Part shown: one piece after another, positions 52,154 to 62,086 of the stretch
How positions within the stretch are numbered: the stretch's first letter is position 1
How the letters are laid out: each line of letters opens with the position of its first letter
NCBI RefSeq assembly: GCF_017565305.1
Contig: NZ_JAGEKP010000004.1
Coordinates: 495,296 to 559,295 of the forward strand
Direction: 5' to 3'
From: Leifsonia sp. TF02-11
GTDB lineage: Bacteria; Actinomycetota; Actinomycetes; Actinomycetales; Microbacteriaceae
Length of the DNA: 64,000 nt
Translations under genes and position numbers: made by a program
The notes under the pieces: generated by a model
The model's input: only the letters and a program-made list of their open reading frames with translations
Told to the model about the DNA's origin: nothing
Databases searched by the model: none

Positions 52154-54508
52154 TCAGGCCGAGACGCCCGCCCGCTCCCGCACGTCGCGCGTGGCGGCGA
52201 GGATGTTGCGCAGCGAGGCGACCGTCTCGTCGTAGCCGCGCGTCTTCAGCCCGCAGTCCGGGTTCACCCAGAGCTGGCGGCCGGGGATCGCGCCGAGCGC
52301 CGTCTCCAGCAGCTCGGTCACCTCGGCCACCGACGGCACGCGCGGCGAGTGGATGTCGTAGACACCCGGGCCGATGCCGTGCTCGAAGCCGGAGCGCTGG
52401 ATGTCGTGCACGACCTCCATACGGCTGCGCGCCGCCTCGATGCTCGTCACGTCGGCGTCGAGGTTGCGGATCGCGTCGATCACCACGCCGAACTCCGAGT
52501 AGCAGAGGTGGGTGTGGATCTGGGTCGCGTCGGCGACGCCGGACGTCGCCAGGCGGAACGATCCCACCGACCACTCGAGGTAGTCGTGCTGGGCGGCACG
52601 CTTGAGCGGCAGCAGCTCGCGGAGCGCCGGCTCGTCCACCTGCACGACTCGGATGCCGGCGGCCTCCAGGTCGCCGATCTCGTCGCGCAGGGCGAGCGCC
52701 ACCTGGCGCGCGGTCTCGGCGAGCGGCTGGTCGTCGCGCACGAACGACCAGGCGAGGATCGTGACCGGGCCGGTGAGCATGCCCTTGACCGGCTTGTCGG
52801 TCAAGGTCTGCGTGTAGGTCGACCAGTCGACCGTGATCGGCTTCGGTCGCGACACGTCGCCCCACAGGATCGACGGGCGCGTACAGCGCGACCCGTACGA
52901 CTGCACCCAGCCGTTCTGGGTGACCGCGAACCCGTCGAGGTTCTCGGCGAAGTACTGCACCATGTCGTTGCGCTCCGGCTCGCCGTGCACGATGACGTCG
53001 AGGCCGATCTCCTCCTGGAGGTCGACGACCCGCTTGATCTCCGCCTGCATCCGGCCGAGGTAGTCGGCCTCGGTGATGACGCCCTTCGCGAACTGCGCGC
53101 GGGAGCGCCGGATGTCCGCGGTCTGCGGGAACGATCCGATGGTCGTCGTCGGCAGGAACGGCAGCTGCAGCGCCTCGTCCTGGGCGGCCAGGCGCGCAGC
53201 GTACTCGCCGCGGCGGAAGTCCGCCCTGGTCAGAGCGGCCTCGCGCGCCCGCACGGCCTCCACTCGGACGCCGGGCGCCGCCGCACGGTCGGCGAGCGCC
53301 GCGCTTGCCGCGCTCAGCTCGTCCTGGATCGCCTCGTGGCCGTCGACGATCCCGCGCGCGAGCACGGCGACCTGGGCGACCTTCTGGTCGGCGAACGCCA
53401 GCCAGCTCTTCAGGCGCGCGTCGAGCTCCGGCTCATCCTCCACGTCGTGGGGCACGTGCAGAAGGGAGGTCGAGGTCGACACCGCGACCTCAGGGCTCAG
53501 CGACAGGAGTGCGGTCAGCTTGCCGAACGCGGCTTCCAGATCACCGCGCCAGATGTTGTGGCCGTCGACGACGCCGCCGACCAGGGTCTTGGCCGCCAGC
53601 GCGCTTCTCGTGGCCTCGTCGAGCTCGCTCGGGATGTCGCCGCGCACCAGGTCGAGCGAGATCGCCTCGACGGGCGAGACCGCGAGCACCGGGAGGGCGT
53701 CGTCCAGGCTTCCGTAGGGCGCAGCGACGAAGATCGCCGGTCGCTCGGTCGCACCGCCCAGGGCGGCGTAGGCGGCACGGGTGGCCTCGAGCACCTCGGT
53801 GCGCTCCTCGTCGATGCTCTCCGAGACGAGCGCAGGCTCGTCCAGCTGCACCCACGGAGCGCCGGCGGCGGAAAGGCGCGCGAGCAGGTCAGCGTAGACC
53901 GGCAGCAGGTCGGCGAGCCGGGACAGCGGGCGGAAGCCCTCCGGCGCCTCGTCACTCGCCTTGCTCAGGAGCAGGAAGGTGACCGGGCCGACGATCACGG
54001 GCCGGGTGACGAAGCCCGCCGCGCGTGCCTCCTCGAACTCGCGGACGATCCGGTCGGACGCGAGCCGGAACGCGGTCTCCGGGCCGATCTCCGGAACGAG
54101 GTAGTGGTAGTTCGAGTCGAACCACTTGGTCATCTCGAGCGGCGCCTTCTGGCCCTCGCCGCGCGCGATGGTGAAGTAGCCGGCCAGGTCGACGGAGCCG
54201 CCGTCACCGACGAGGTCCGCGAAGCGCGACGGGATGGCGCCCACGGTCACCGCGGCGTCGAGAACCTGGTCGTAGAAGCTGAAGCTCTCCGGGATCGCCG
54301 CGTCGTCGCGGCCGAGACCCAGCGCCGCGAGGCGCTCCCGGGTCGCGGCACGGAGCCCGGCTGCGGTGGCCTCCAGCTCGTCGGCGCTGAGCTCGCCCGC
54401 CCAGAAGGCCTCCACGGCCTTCTTGAGCTCGCGGCGACGGCCGATCCGGGGGTATCCGATGACGGTGCCCACCGGGAAGGCGGAGCGTGGGGTGGTGGTG
54501 TCGGTCAT
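52154..54508 (-). CDS. metE: Cobalamin-independent methionine synthase
   Basis: A 784-residue methyltransferase transferring the methyl group from 5-methyltetrahydropteroyltriglutamate to homocysteine. N-terminal [19 protein letters not shown] and C-terminal zinc ligands in HTHLCYSEF and NPDCGLKTR are intact, with [16 protein letters not shown] before them. It overlaps metF by 4 bp. The active-site residues and length agree with family MetE. A B12 riboswitch was looked for ahead of metF and not seen. Confidence 0.95.
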   Translation of the reverse strand: MTDTTTPRSAFPVGTVIGYPRIGRRRELKKAVEAFWAGELSADELEATAAGLRAATRERLAALGLGRDDAAIPESFSFYDQVLDAAVTVGAIPSRFADLVGDGGSVDLAGYFTIARGEGQKAPLEMTKWFDSNYHYLVPEIGPETAFRLASDRIVREFEEARAAGFVTRPVIVGPVTFLLLSKASDEAPEGFRPLSRLADLLPVYADLLARLSAAGAPWVQLDEPALVSESIDEERTEVLEATRAAYAALGGATERPAIFVAAPYGSLDDALPVLAVSPVEAISLDLVRGDIPSELDEATRSALAAKTLVGGVVDGHNIWRGDLEAAFGKLTALLSLSPEVAVSTSTSLLHVPHDVEDEPELDARLKSWLAFADQKVAQVAVLARGIVDGHEAIQDELSAASAALADRAAAPGVRVEAVRAREAALTRADFRRGEYAARLAAQDEALQLPFLPTTTIGSFPQTADIRRSRAQFAKGVITEADYLGRMQAEIKRVVDLQEEIGLDVIVHGEPERNDMVQYFAENLDGFAVTQNGWVQSYGSRCTRPSILWGDVSRPKPITVDWSTYTQTLTDKPVKGMLTGPVTILAWSFVRDDQPLAETARQVALALRDEIGDLEAAGIRVVQVDEPALRELLPLKRAAQHDYLEWSVGSFRLATSGVADATQIHTHLCYSEFGVVIDAIRNLDADVTSIEAARSRMEVVHDIQRSGFEHGIGPGVYDIHSPRVPSVAEVTELLETALGAIPGRQLWVNPDCGLKTRGYDETVASLRNILAATRDVRERAGVSA

Positions 54509-55515
54509 GCGTTTTCGCTTTCCTGATGGGTTGGTGCGGGAGTGGATGCGGTGGTGTGCGCGGCCGGGAGCAGCCCGATCCTGTCGAGGACGGACAGCAC
54601 TGCCGCGTGCTGGTTGAAGGTGTACAGGTGGAGGCCGGGTGCGCCGCCGTCGAGCAGCCGCTGCGCGAGGCGGGCGGTCCAGGCGATGCCGATCTCGCGC
54701 TGCCCGTCCTCGTCCGGCTCGATCTCGAGCTGGATCGCGAGGTCGCTCGGCAGGTCCTCCCCGCTCAGCTCGAGCATGCGGGTGAGCCGGGCGGGCGAGG
54801 TGACGGGCATGATCCCCGGCAGGATCGGGAAGGTGACGCCGGCCTCCCTCGCCCGCTGCACGAACGACAGATAGTCCTCGGCGTGGAAGAAGAGCTGCGT
54901 GATCCCCAGGTTGGCGCCGGCCGCCTGCTTGGCGAGCAGTGTGTCGATGTCCTGCGACACCGAGTGCGACGACGGGTGGCCGTTGGGGAACGCTGCGACG
55001 GCGATCTGCACGCGCTCCCGGTGGTTCAGGAGCGCGCGCGCGTGGAGGCCGGGCACCGGCAGCTCGCCGTAGGGGACGCGCTCGGCCTGCACCCGGTGTA
55101 TGAGCTGGACGAGTTCGGCGGAGCTGCGGATGTCGCCCAGGCCGTCCTCACCCGGTGCGAGGTCGGCCGGCGGGTCGCCGCGCACGGCCAGGAACCGGCG
55201 GACGCCGGCGTCGAGGAACTCCCGGATGAGCCGGTTGGCCTCCTCGTGCGACGACCCGACGCAGGTCAGGTGGGCCATCGGCTGGACGTCGGTGTGCTCG
55301 AGGATGTAGCGCACCAATTCGAGCGACAGTGCGCGCGACGACCCGCCGGCTCCGTAGGTGACGGCGATGAAGTCGGGGCGCGCAGCCGCCAGCAGGTCGA
55401 TCGTGGTCGGCAGCGCGGCAGCTGCGCGGTCGGAGCGCGGCGGAAGCAGCTCGAAGGAGAACCGCGCGTCGGTACAGTCCATGGTTCCTCGGGTGTCGAT
55501 CAGCGTCTCGGACAC
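54505..55515 (-). CDS. metF: Methylenetetrahydrofolate reductase
   Basis: FAD-dependent reduction of methylene-THF to methyl-THF, which feeds metE directly downstream. The 336-residue protein has FSFELLPPR (catalytic Glu region), [25 protein letters not shown] and FLAVRGDPP, then [16 protein letters not shown] 55515 is given; ATG 55482 ([12 protein letters not shown]) is an equally plausible start with GAGGAA close upstream. Operon metF-metE. The 190-bp upstream region contains a strong hairpin. Confidence 0.93.
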   Translation of the reverse strand: MSETLIDTRGTMDCTDARFSFELLPPRSDRAAAALPTTIDLLAAARPDFIAVTYGAGGSSRALSLELVRYILEHTDVQPMAHLTCVGSSHEEANRLIREFLDAGVRRFLAVRGDPPADLAPGEDGLGDIRSSAELVQLIHRVQAERVPYGELPVPGLHARALLNHRERVQIAVAAFPNGHPSSHSVSQDIDTLLAKQAAGANLGITQLFFHAEDYLSFVQRAREAGVTFPILPGIMPVTSPARLTRMLELSGEDLPSDLAIQLEIEPDEDGQREIGIAWTARLAQRLLDGGAPGLHLYTFNQHAAVLSVLDRIGLLPAAHTTASTPAPTHQESENA

Positions 55516-55635
55516 CCCGCTCCGGCCGGCAGCGGACGCTGTCGGAGGATACGGGGCGGGCGGGTGCCGGGCTCGGCTGTCGCACCACGTCAGCGGTCGC
55601 CCGCTTCGGTTGTGCAGTCACGGTAGCAACGCAGA

Positions 55636-55689
55636 AGGCCGGGCGGAACCCGGTGCGTCATGCAACGACACAGAGGGTCCGCCCGGCCT
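55636..55689 (-). terminator. Hairpin between hflX and metF
   Basis: A perfect 12-bp GC-rich stem (55636-55647 with 55678-55689) extended by three further pairs, loop about 30 nt, just after the hflX stop codon. It probably ends hflX transcription; there is a short T-rich run on the metF side only. A TACCGT box for metF lies just beyond it on the minus strand. The rest of 55516-55707 shows no gene. Confidence 0.55.
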
Positions 55690-55707
55690 CCGGGGCGCAG
55701 TGCGGTC

Positions 55708-57231
55708 TTACACGGCGAACGGCTCGAAAACCGCCTGGTACTCGGGCATGATCCGAGCGTGGACGCGGGTCCCGTCCTCCACGTACTCGGTCGAGAGCAC
55801 ACGCCCGCGCTCGTGGAGGGCCGAGATCAGGTCGCCGCGGTCGTACGGCACGACCAGCTCGACCTCTACGGAGGGGTCGGGCAGCAGGCGGGCGATGGCC
55901 GCGAGCACCTCCTCGACGCCCTCGCCCGTTCGCGCGGAGGCGAAGATCGCCCCGGGCTCCAGGCCGCGCAGCACCAGCCGGTCGTCGGCGGGGATGAGGT
56001 CGGCCTTGTTGAAGACGACGATCTCCGGGATCTCCCTGGCGCCGACCTCGCCGATCACGTCTCGGACCGTCGCCAGCTGCGACGCGGGGTCGGGGTGCGA
56101 ACCGTCGACCACGTGCACGATGACGTCGGAGTCGGCGACCTCCTCCAGCGTGGAGCGGAACGCCTCGACCAGCTGATGCGGGAGGTTGCGCACGAAGCCG
56201 ACCGTGTCGGCGAGCGTGTACAGCCGGCCGTCGGCCGTGACGCTGCGGCGGACCGTCGCATCCAGGGTCGCGAACAGGGCGTTCTCGACGAGCACGCCCG
56301 CCTTCGTCACCCGGTTCAGGAGGCTGGACTTGCCCGCGTTCGTGTACCCGGCGATCGCCACCGACGGCACCGAGTTGCGGTTGCGGTTCGCCCGCTTGGC
56401 CTCGCGCGCCGGCTTGAACCCGGCGATCTGCTTGCGCAGCTTCGCCATGCGCGAGTGGATGCGGCGGCGGTCGAGCTCGATCTTCGTCTCACCCGGTCCG
56501 CGCGAGCCCATGCCGGCGCCCGCGCCGCCCACCTGGCCACCGGCCTGGCGGGACATCGACTCACCCCAGCCGCGCAGGCGCGGGAGCAGGTACTCGAGCT
56601 GCGCGAGTTCGACCTGCGCCTTGCCCTCCCGGCTCTTCGCGTGCTGGCTGAAGATGTCGAGGATCACGGCCGTGCGGTCGATCACCTTGACCTTCACCAC
56701 GTCTTCGAGCGCGCGCCGCTGGCTGGGTGCGAGCTCGGTGTCCGCGATGACGGTGTCGGCGCCGAGGGCGCGGACGATCCCCGCGAGCTCCTCGGCCTTG
56801 CCGCGGCCGAGGTAGGTGCTGGGGTCCGGGTGCGGCCGGCGCTGCAGGAGGCCGTCGAGCACGGCGGCGCCCGCCGTCTCAGCCAGTGCCGCGAGTTCGC
56901 GCAGCGAGTTCTCGGCGTCCTGCAGGGTGCCCTGCGAGTACACGCCGATCAGCACCACGTTCTCGAGGCGCAGCTGCCGGTACTCGACCTCGGTGACGTC
57001 CTCGAGCTCGGTGGAGAGCCCGGAGACGCGGCGCAGCGCGGCGCGCTCCTCGCGGTCGAACTGGTCGCCGTCGTGGTTTCCGCCGTCGGTCGCGCTCTCC
57101 TGGAGCGCCTGGGCGCCACGGCCGAAGAGCGTCACCGACGCCTTGTTCTGCTCGGTCGCGAGCACCCGTGCGACGACGTCGTCGGTGGTCTGCTGCGCGG
57201 TCTGCTCGTCGAATTCTGTTCGTTCAGTCAT
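55708..57231 (-). CDS. hflX: GTPase HflX
   Basis: Ribosome-associated GTPase, 507 residues, that splits stalled ribosomes in stress. The N-terminal HflX domain includes TYLGRGKAEELAG and the glycine-rich region around GAGMGSRGPGETKIE; the G domain has G1 GYTNAGKSSL, G3 DTVGFVRNLP, G4 FNKADLI. About 65 extra N-terminal acidic residues are normal in actinobacteria. ATG 57231 has AGGGG 7 nt upstream. It is divergent from a methyltransferase gene. Confidence 0.95.
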   Translation of the reverse strand: MTERTEFDEQTAQQTTDDVVARVLATEQNKASVTLFGRGAQALQESATDGGNHDGDQFDREERAALRRVSGLSTELEDVTEVEYRQLRLENVVLIGVYSQGTLQDAENSLRELAALAETAGAAVLDGLLQRRPHPDPSTYLGRGKAEELAGIVRALGADTVIADTELAPSQRRALEDVVKVKVIDRTAVILDIFSQHAKSREGKAQVELAQLEYLLPRLRGWGESMSRQAGGQVGGAGAGMGSRGPGETKIELDRRRIHSRMAKLRKQIAGFKPAREAKRANRNRNSVPSVAIAGYTNAGKSSLLNRVTKAGVLVENALFATLDATVRRSVTADGRLYTLADTVGFVRNLPHQLVEAFRSTLEEVADSDVIVHVVDGSHPDPASQLATVRDVIGEVGAREIPEIVVFNKADLIPADDRLVLRGLEPGAIFASARTGEGVEEVLAAIARLLPDPSVEVELVVPYDRGDLISALHERGRVLSTEYVEDGTRVHARIMPEYQAVFEPFAV

Positions 57232-57283
57232 ACATGTCCCCTGATCCGGGTCGGGTCAACCCTAGCTCGTCGTGCTGCTGTGT

Positions 57284-57311
57284 TTGTCTGTCGGTCTGTG
57301 TCCTGTACGGT
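57284..57311 (+). promoter_or_regulatory. Leaderless promoter of the methyltransferase gene
   Basis: TTGTCT (57284-57289), a 16-bp spacer and TACGGT (57306-57311), 6 nt before ATG 57318. The clearest two-box promoter of the set. Confidence 0.6.
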
Positions 57312-57317
57312 CCTCTT

Positions 57318-57932
57318 ATGGCCAGCGGAGATCACTATTTTTCCCCGGCGCCCGAAAGTGAACTGAACCTGCGGCCGTTCACCGCGCGCCTGGTGGGGCA
57401 GACGTACGAATTGGTGACGGCGAACGGGATCTTCAGTCCCGAGCGCATCGACATGGGTACGCGAGTGCTCCTCGACCATGTCCCCGCTGCGCCACCCGGA
57501 GGTCAGTTCCTCGACCTCGGCTGCGGCTGGGGGCCCCTGGCTCTCACACTTGCTCTCGAATCCCCTCATGCGACCGTCTGGGCGGTCGACGTCAACACCC
57601 GGGCTCTCGACGTGGTGCGCAGGAACGCGCAGAAGCTCGGTCTCACGAATATAAACCCTGTGACCCCGGATGATGTTCCCGATGACGTGGAATTCACCAC
57701 GATCTGGTCCAATCCGCCGATCCGGGTCGGCAAGAACGAGCTCCACGACATCCTCCAGCGGTGGCTGCCGCGGCTCGAGCCCGGATCGGACGCCTGGCTG
57801 GTCGTGCAGCGCAACCTGGGCAGCGACTCGCTGCAGCGCTGGATCCAGGCGACGATGCCCGAGCTGACGACGACGCGCCAGGCGATCTCCAAGGGCTACC
57901 GCGTGCTGCGGAGCCGACGGCCCGCAGAGTAG
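57318..57932 (+). CDS. Class I SAM methyltransferase (RsmC-like)
   Basis: A 204-residue methyltransferase of the MTS family related to the C-terminal half of 16S rRNA methyltransferase RsmC. The SAM-binding motif is FLDLGCGWGPLALTL (about 63), the acidic post-II residue is in VWAVDVNTRALD, and the catalytic NPPI motif occurs in TIWSNPPIRVGK. NPP[YI] enzymes modify an exocyclic amino group of guanine or adenine. The small size suggests an rRNA methyltransferase lacking the extra N-terminal domain. Confidence 0.85.
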   Translation: MASGDHYFSPAPESELNLRPFTARLVGQTYELVTANGIFSPERIDMGTRVLLDHVPAAPPGGQFLDLGCGWGPLALTLALESPHATVWAVDVNTRALDVVRRNAQKLGLTNINPVTPDDVPDDVEFTTIWSNPPIRVGKNELHDILQRWLPRLEPGSDAWLVVQRNLGSDSLQRWIQATMPELTTTRQAISKGYRVLRSRRPAE

Positions 57933-57938
57933 GTGCAC

Positions 57939-57959
57939 CGGTACCGCTGAGCGGTACCG
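57939..57959. terminator. Hairpin after the methyltransferase gene
   Basis: CGGTACCGC-tga-GCGGTACCG, a perfect 9-bp stem starting 6 bp after the stop codon. No U-tract. It serves the plus-strand gene and may also stop the convergent dapF transcript. Confidence 0.55.
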
Positions 57960-57960
57960 A

Positions 57961-57998
57961 GGGGCCGTGCCGTGGTGCCGGGGCCGTGCCGTGGTGCC
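57961..57998. repeat. Tandem 19-bp direct repeat
   Basis: Two perfect copies of a 19-bp unit (57961-57979 and 57980-57998) between convergent genes. It is non-coding and likely to vary in copy number. Confidence 0.85.
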
Positions 57999-58005
57999 GG
58001 GCGGC

Positions 58006-58884
58006 TCAGGCGAGGTCGAGCGTTCCCGTGTAGACGAGTTCGGCCGGCCCGGAGAGGGCGACGTGCTCGCCGTCCTCCGTCGGGAACATCCGCACGCCGA
58101 CCGTGCCGCCGGGGACCTCAACGCGCCACTGGTCCGGCGCACCATCGCCCGCCCAGTACCGCACCGCCAGCGCGGCCGCCGCCGCGCCAGTGCCGCACGA
58201 GAGCGTCTCGCCGCTCCCCCGCTCGTGCACGCGCATCCGGATGCGACCGATGCCGTCGCTGACGAGCGGCTCGCGCGGAACCACGAACTCGACGTTGGCG
58301 CCGTTCTCGGGCTCCGGCTCGATGTGCGGGATGTAGTTCAGGTCGGCTGCCTCCAGCTCCGACTCGTCGGCGACCGCGACGACGACGTGCGGGTTGCCGA
58401 GGTCGAGACCCAGGCCGGGACGGGCGACCGGGAGCTCCTTCGCGCGCACCAGCGGCTCGCCGCCGTCGAGGGCCCAGCGCCCGAGGTCGACCTGGAAGCC
58501 GGTGAGATTGCGCTGCACGTCGCGAACGCCCGAGCGCGTGCCGATCGGGAGCGTGTCGCCGTCGGCGAGTTCGGCGAGCCCGGACTCGAGCAGGTAGCGC
58601 ACGTAGACGCGGATGCCGTTGCCGCACATCTCGGCGACGGAGCCGTCTGCGTTGTAGTAGTCCATGAACCATTCGGCGCCGTCGTCTTCGGCGAGGGCTT
58701 CAGCCCCCTCGGGGAGGTGCGTCGAACGCACCGCCCGGATGACGCCGTCGGCGCCGATCCCGAAGTGCCGGTCGCAGATCGCGGCGATCTGCGAGGCCGA
58801 GAGGGGCAGCCGCCCGTCAGGGTCGGCGTAGAGCACGAAGTCGTTGCCGGTGCCCTGACCCTTGGTGAAATGGAGCGTCGCCAT
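58006..58884 (-). CDS. dapF: Diaminopimelate epimerase
   Basis: Cofactor-independent racemase making meso-diaminopimelate for peptidoglycan and lysine. 292 residues. The two catalytic Cys are in [11 protein letters not shown] (about 87) and [13 protein letters not shown] (about 223). ATG 58884 lies 2 bp after the miaA stop. A TAGGCT hexamer also sits 6 nt upstream, so it may have its own leaderless promoter as well as read-through from miaA. The start two codons upstream is less likely. Confidence 0.95.
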   Translation of the reverse strand: MATLHFTKGQGTGNDFVLYADPDGRLPLSASQIAAICDRHFGIGADGVIRAVRSTHLPEGAEALAEDDGAEWFMDYYNADGSVAEMCGNGIRVYVRYLLESGLAELADGDTLPIGTRSGVRDVQRNLTGFQVDLGRWALDGGEPLVRAKELPVARPGLGLDLGNPHVVVAVADESELEAADLNYIPHIEPEPENGANVEFVVPREPLVSDGIGRIRMRVHERGSGETLSCGTGAAAAALAVRYWAGDGAPDQWRVEVPGGTVGVRMFPTEDGEHVALSGPAELVYTGTLDLA

Positions 58885-58886
58885 CC

Positions 58887-60017
58887 TCACAGCCTATCGA
58901 GTGCGGAGCGGGTCAGTTGCGGGTCGTCATAGTCCAGCCAGTGCAGGTCGGCGTAACGCTTGAACCAGCTGACCTGTCGCCGGGCGTAGCGGCGGGTGAG
59001 CTGCTGGGTGGCGGCGATGGCCTCTTCCCGATTCATCTCGCCCTTCACCTCGGCGAGGGCTTGCGCGTAGCCGATCGCGCGGCGTGCGGTCACACCGTGC
59101 TCGAGCCCGAGCGGGAGGAGCCGCTGCACCTCGTCGGTGAGTCCGTCGCGCCACATCCGCTCGACCCGCTCGTCCAAGCGCCGCACGAGCTGGTCACGCG
59201 GCGCGGCCAGGCCGAGGAGGACGGTCGGACGCCAGAACCGCGGAGCCTCCGGCAACGAGCCGCTCACGGGCCTACCGGTGAGCTCGGCGACCTCCAGAGC
59301 ACGGACGATTCGCCGGCCGTTCGCGGACCCGATGCGCTGCGCCGCCTCCGGGTCGAGCTCGGCGAGCCGGCGGAAGAGCATGCCGGGACCCTGTGCGGCG
59401 AGCTCGGCCTCCAGCCGCGCGCGCAGCTCGGCGTCGGTGGCCGGGAACCGGAAGTCGAAGAGCACGCTCGACACGTACAGTCCGGACCCGCCGACGAGGA
59501 TGGGCGTGGCCCCGCGGTCGAGGATGTCGCCGATGGTGCGGCGCGCCTCCGGCTGATAGCGGGCGACGGTGGCCTCGTCGGTGACGTCGAGAACGTCGAA
59601 GAGGTGGTGCGGCACACCACGCCACTCCGAAGGCGGCAGCTTCGCGGTGCCGATGTCCATCCCGCGATACAGCTGCATGGCGTCGGCATTGACGATCTCA
59701 GCCGCACGGCCACGCTCCCGCAGGGCTTCGGCGATCGACAGCGACAGCTCGGTCTTGCCTGTGCCGGTCGCGCCGACGATGGCGATGATGCGCGGGGCGA
59801 CCGGTTCGGACTCGGGTTCCTCGCCGGGGATCGCTGCGGGACGGGCCGTTCCGTCGACTCCCGCCGGGACCGGGTGAGCAGACCCGGAGGCGAGGTCCGC
59901 CCCGGGACCCGTGGCAGGATCGGGGGCGAGACGGGTTGCGGCCGATCGGTCGGTGCCGGCTTCGGGCGCCGAGGCCTGTGGCTCGCCGGTCGACGCGCGG
60001 GACGCCTCGGCGCTCAG
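58887..60017 (-). CDS. miaA: tRNA dimethylallyltransferase, unusual start
   Basis: Adds a dimethylallyl group to A37 of tRNAs reading UNN codons; miaB next door then methylthiolates it. Walker A is [13 protein letters not shown], followed by [17 protein letters not shown] and the tRNA region [11 protein letters not shown]. The start is a problem: no ATG, GTG or TTG lies between the miaB stop and the Walker motif. CTG 60017 overlaps that stop (CTGA), giving 376 residues with a 70-residue disordered tail. The alternative is GTG 60161 with AGAGG upstream, overlapping miaB by 148 bp. Confidence 0.85.
   Translation of the reverse strand: MSAEASRASTGEPQASAPEAGTDRSAATRLAPDPATGPGADLASGSAHPVPAGVDGTARPAAIPGEEPESEPVAPRIIAIVGATGTGKTELSLSIAEALRERGRAAEIVNADAMQLYRGMDIGTAKLPPSEWRGVPHHLFDVLDVTDEATVARYQPEARRTIGDILDRGATPILVGGSGLYVSSVLFDFRFPATDAELRARLEAELAAQGPGMLFRRLAELDPEAAQRIGSANGRRIVRALEVAELTGRPVSGSLPEAPRFWRPTVLLGLAAPRDQLVRRLDERVERMWRDGLTDEVQRLLPLGLEHGVTARRAIGYAQALAEVKGEMNREEAIAATQQLTRRYARRQVSWFKRYADLHWLDYDDPQLTRSALDRL
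58891..58896 (-). promoter_or_regulatory. Possible -10 box TAGGCT of dapF
   Basis: TAGGCT on the minus strand within the last miaA codons, 6 nt before ATG 58884. Coupled translation from miaA is an alternative. Confidence 0.35.
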
Positions 60018-61624
60018 CGCTGGCCGTCCGACGGGTCGTAGATCGGCATCGTGCCGACGCCCGGTGACGTGAGCGGCTCGCGCACGCGCAGGGTGGGCAA
60101 GCCGAGGGAGACGGGACCCGCTCCCGAGGCTGCTGTTCCGCCGTGGGTCGGGACAGCGCACGACTCCGCCTCTGCACGGTCCCAGGCGTCGCCCGCCCGT
60201 GTGCGCCGGATCGCGAGGGGGGCGCCGTCGGCGCTGTCGGCGATCAGGTAGTGCGGGGCCGCCTGCGTGACGCGGACGGTGACGACGTCGCCGGGGCGCG
60301 GGCTCTCCGAGCCGGCCGGCAGTTCGAAGTGGACGAGCCGGCTGTCGCGGGCACGTCCGCTCAGGCGGTGCGTGTCGGCGTCCTTGCGGCCTTCTCCGTT
60401 GGCGACGAGGAGTTCGACCTCGCGACCGACGAGGCGCTCGTTCTCTTCGAGCGAGATACGCTCCTGGAGCGCGATCAGGCGGTCGTAGCGGTCTTGCACG
60501 ACCTCCTTCGGCACCTGGTCCGCCATCGTCGCGGCCGGCGTACCGGGGCGGATCGAATACTGGAACGTGAAGGCGGACGCGAAGCGCGCCTGCTCGACGA
60601 CCCGCATGGTCTCCAGGAAGTCCTCTTCGGTCTCGCCGGGGAAGCCGACGATGATGTCCGTGCTGATAGCCGCGTCCGGCAGCTTGGCGCGCACCCGGTC
60701 GAGGATGCCGAGGAACTTCTCGGAGCGGTACGAGCGGCGCATCGACCGCAGGATCCGGTCGGAACCGGACTGCAGCGGCATGTGCAGCTGGGGCATGACG
60801 TTGGGCGTCTCCGCCATGGCGTCGATGACGTCGTCGGTGAACGCCGCCGGGTGCGGGCTCGTGAAGCGGATGCGCTCGAGCCCGTCGATGCCGCCGGCCG
60901 CACGCAACAGCTTGCTGAAGGCCTGTCGGTCGCCGAACTCGACACCGTAGGAGTTGACGTTCTGTCCGAGGAGCGTCACCTCGATCGCGCCGTCGTCGAC
61001 GAGGGCGCCGATCTCGGCCAGGATGTCGCCGGGCCGGCGGTCCTTCTCCTTGCCGCGCAGCGACGGGACGATGCAGAAGGTGCAGGTGTTGTTGCACCCC
61101 ACCGAGATGGAGACCCACCCGGAATAGGACGAGTCGCGCTTGGTGGGGAGCGTCGAGGGGAAGGTCTCGAGCGCCTCGAGGATCTCGATCTCGGCGGCGT
61201 CGTTGTGACGCGCGCGCTCGAGCAGCCCGGGCAGCGAGCCCATGTTGTGGGTCCCGAACACCACGTCGACCCAGGGCGCCTTCTCGAGGATGACGTTCTT
61301 GTCCTTCTGGGCAAGGCAACCGCCGACGGCGATCTGCATGCCGGCGTGCCGACGCTTGATCCCGGCGAGGTGGCCGAGATTGCCGTAGAGCTTGTTGTCG
61401 GCGTTCTCGCGCACGGCACAGGTGTTGATGACGACGACGTCGGCTTCCGCACCGGCATCAGCGGGAACGTAGCCGGCGGCCTCGAGGGATCCGCTCAGCC
61501 GCTCAGAGTCGTGCACGTTCATCTGGCAGCCGAAGGTGCGCACCTCGTACGTGCGGGCGTGCCCGTCCTCGGTCAACGCGGCCGGGGACGGCGAGAAGGT
61601 TCGCGGGTGCTCGACGGTGCTCAT
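60014..61624 (-). CDS. miaB: tRNA-2-methylthio-N6-dimethylallyladenosine synthase
   Basis: Radical SAM methylthiotransferase of 536 residues acting on i6A37 made by MiaA. The N-terminal UPF0004 domain carries Cys in [20 protein letters not shown] and VGGCLAQKD. The radical SAM cluster is CNNTCTFC (about 188), and the TRAM domain is near 400-470. The ~65-residue C-terminal tail is Ala/Pro/Gly rich as in other actinobacteria. ATG 61624 has a strong TAGAAT box 10 nt upstream, giving at most a few nt of leader. Confidence 0.95.
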   Translation of the reverse strand: MSTVEHPRTFSPSPAALTEDGHARTYEVRTFGCQMNVHDSERLSGSLEAAGYVPADAGAEADVVVINTCAVRENADNKLYGNLGHLAGIKRRHAGMQIAVGGCLAQKDKNVILEKAPWVDVVFGTHNMGSLPGLLERARHNDAAEIEILEALETFPSTLPTKRDSSYSGWVSISVGCNNTCTFCIVPSLRGKEKDRRPGDILAEIGALVDDGAIEVTLLGQNVNSYGVEFGDRQAFSKLLRAAGGIDGLERIRFTSPHPAAFTDDVIDAMAETPNVMPQLHMPLQSGSDRILRSMRRSYRSEKFLGILDRVRAKLPDAAISTDIIVGFPGETEEDFLETMRVVEQARFASAFTFQYSIRPGTPAATMADQVPKEVVQDRYDRLIALQERISLEENERLVGREVELLVANGEGRKDADTHRLSGRARDSRLVHFELPAGSESPRPGDVVTVRVTQAAPHYLIADSADGAPLAIRRTRAGDAWDRAEAESCAVPTHGGTAASGAGPVSLGLPTLRVREPLTSPGVGTMPIYDPSDGQR

Positions 61625-62086
61625 AATGCGTACGATTCTACGTTCGCCCGGGAGCGGAATCGAACGACGGCTCCACGGCGGTGAGGTTCCGGTCGCCGAC
61701 CGTCGGCCGGCCACGCGCCGATTCGTCCCGCCCGACCCGCTGTCGGGCGCCGAGAACATGTCCGGGGCCGCGAGACCTGCGCCTCACGCGCCCTCACGCA
61801 ACCTCCCGCAACCTCCCGCAACCGCGCAGCACACGCTCGCACGCGCCCCGGCCGAACCCGCATCCCTCTGCAACAGCACCACCCGCGCACCATTCCGCTC
61901 GACCCGCGTGACAAGTGCTTGCGCGCTCAGCACCCATCCATAGCCACCATCGCGAGACCGCAACAACCCGTGGCCTCATCCACGACCCGCGGCCTCATCC
62001 ACTAGCGTGTCGGCCCCATCCGAGCGCGGTGCGCCGAACCGACCCTCACTCGGAGCGCAGCCCCAGGCGACCCGCAACCCGACGAG
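61625..62086. other. Gene-free region between miaB and recX
   Basis: 462 bp with no convincing gene on either strand. It contains two short tandem arrays: CGCAACCTCC repeated nearly three times at 61797-61823, and a 19-bp unit (CCCGyGGCCTCATCCACkA) repeated twice at 61967-62004. The miaB promoter is at its left end (TAGAAT, minus strand, 61632-61637). Short open frames occur but have no ribosome sites or family likeness. Confidence 0.6.

Noticed and set aside
55516..55707. Cobalamin riboswitch ahead of metF-metE
   Set aside because: A GCACTG-like string is present, but the B12 box and surrounding conserved helices are not.
61625..62086. Small genes or a tRNA between miaB and recX
   Set aside because: No cloverleaf or TpsiC-loop sequence, and the open frames lack start signals; only short tandem repeats are visible.
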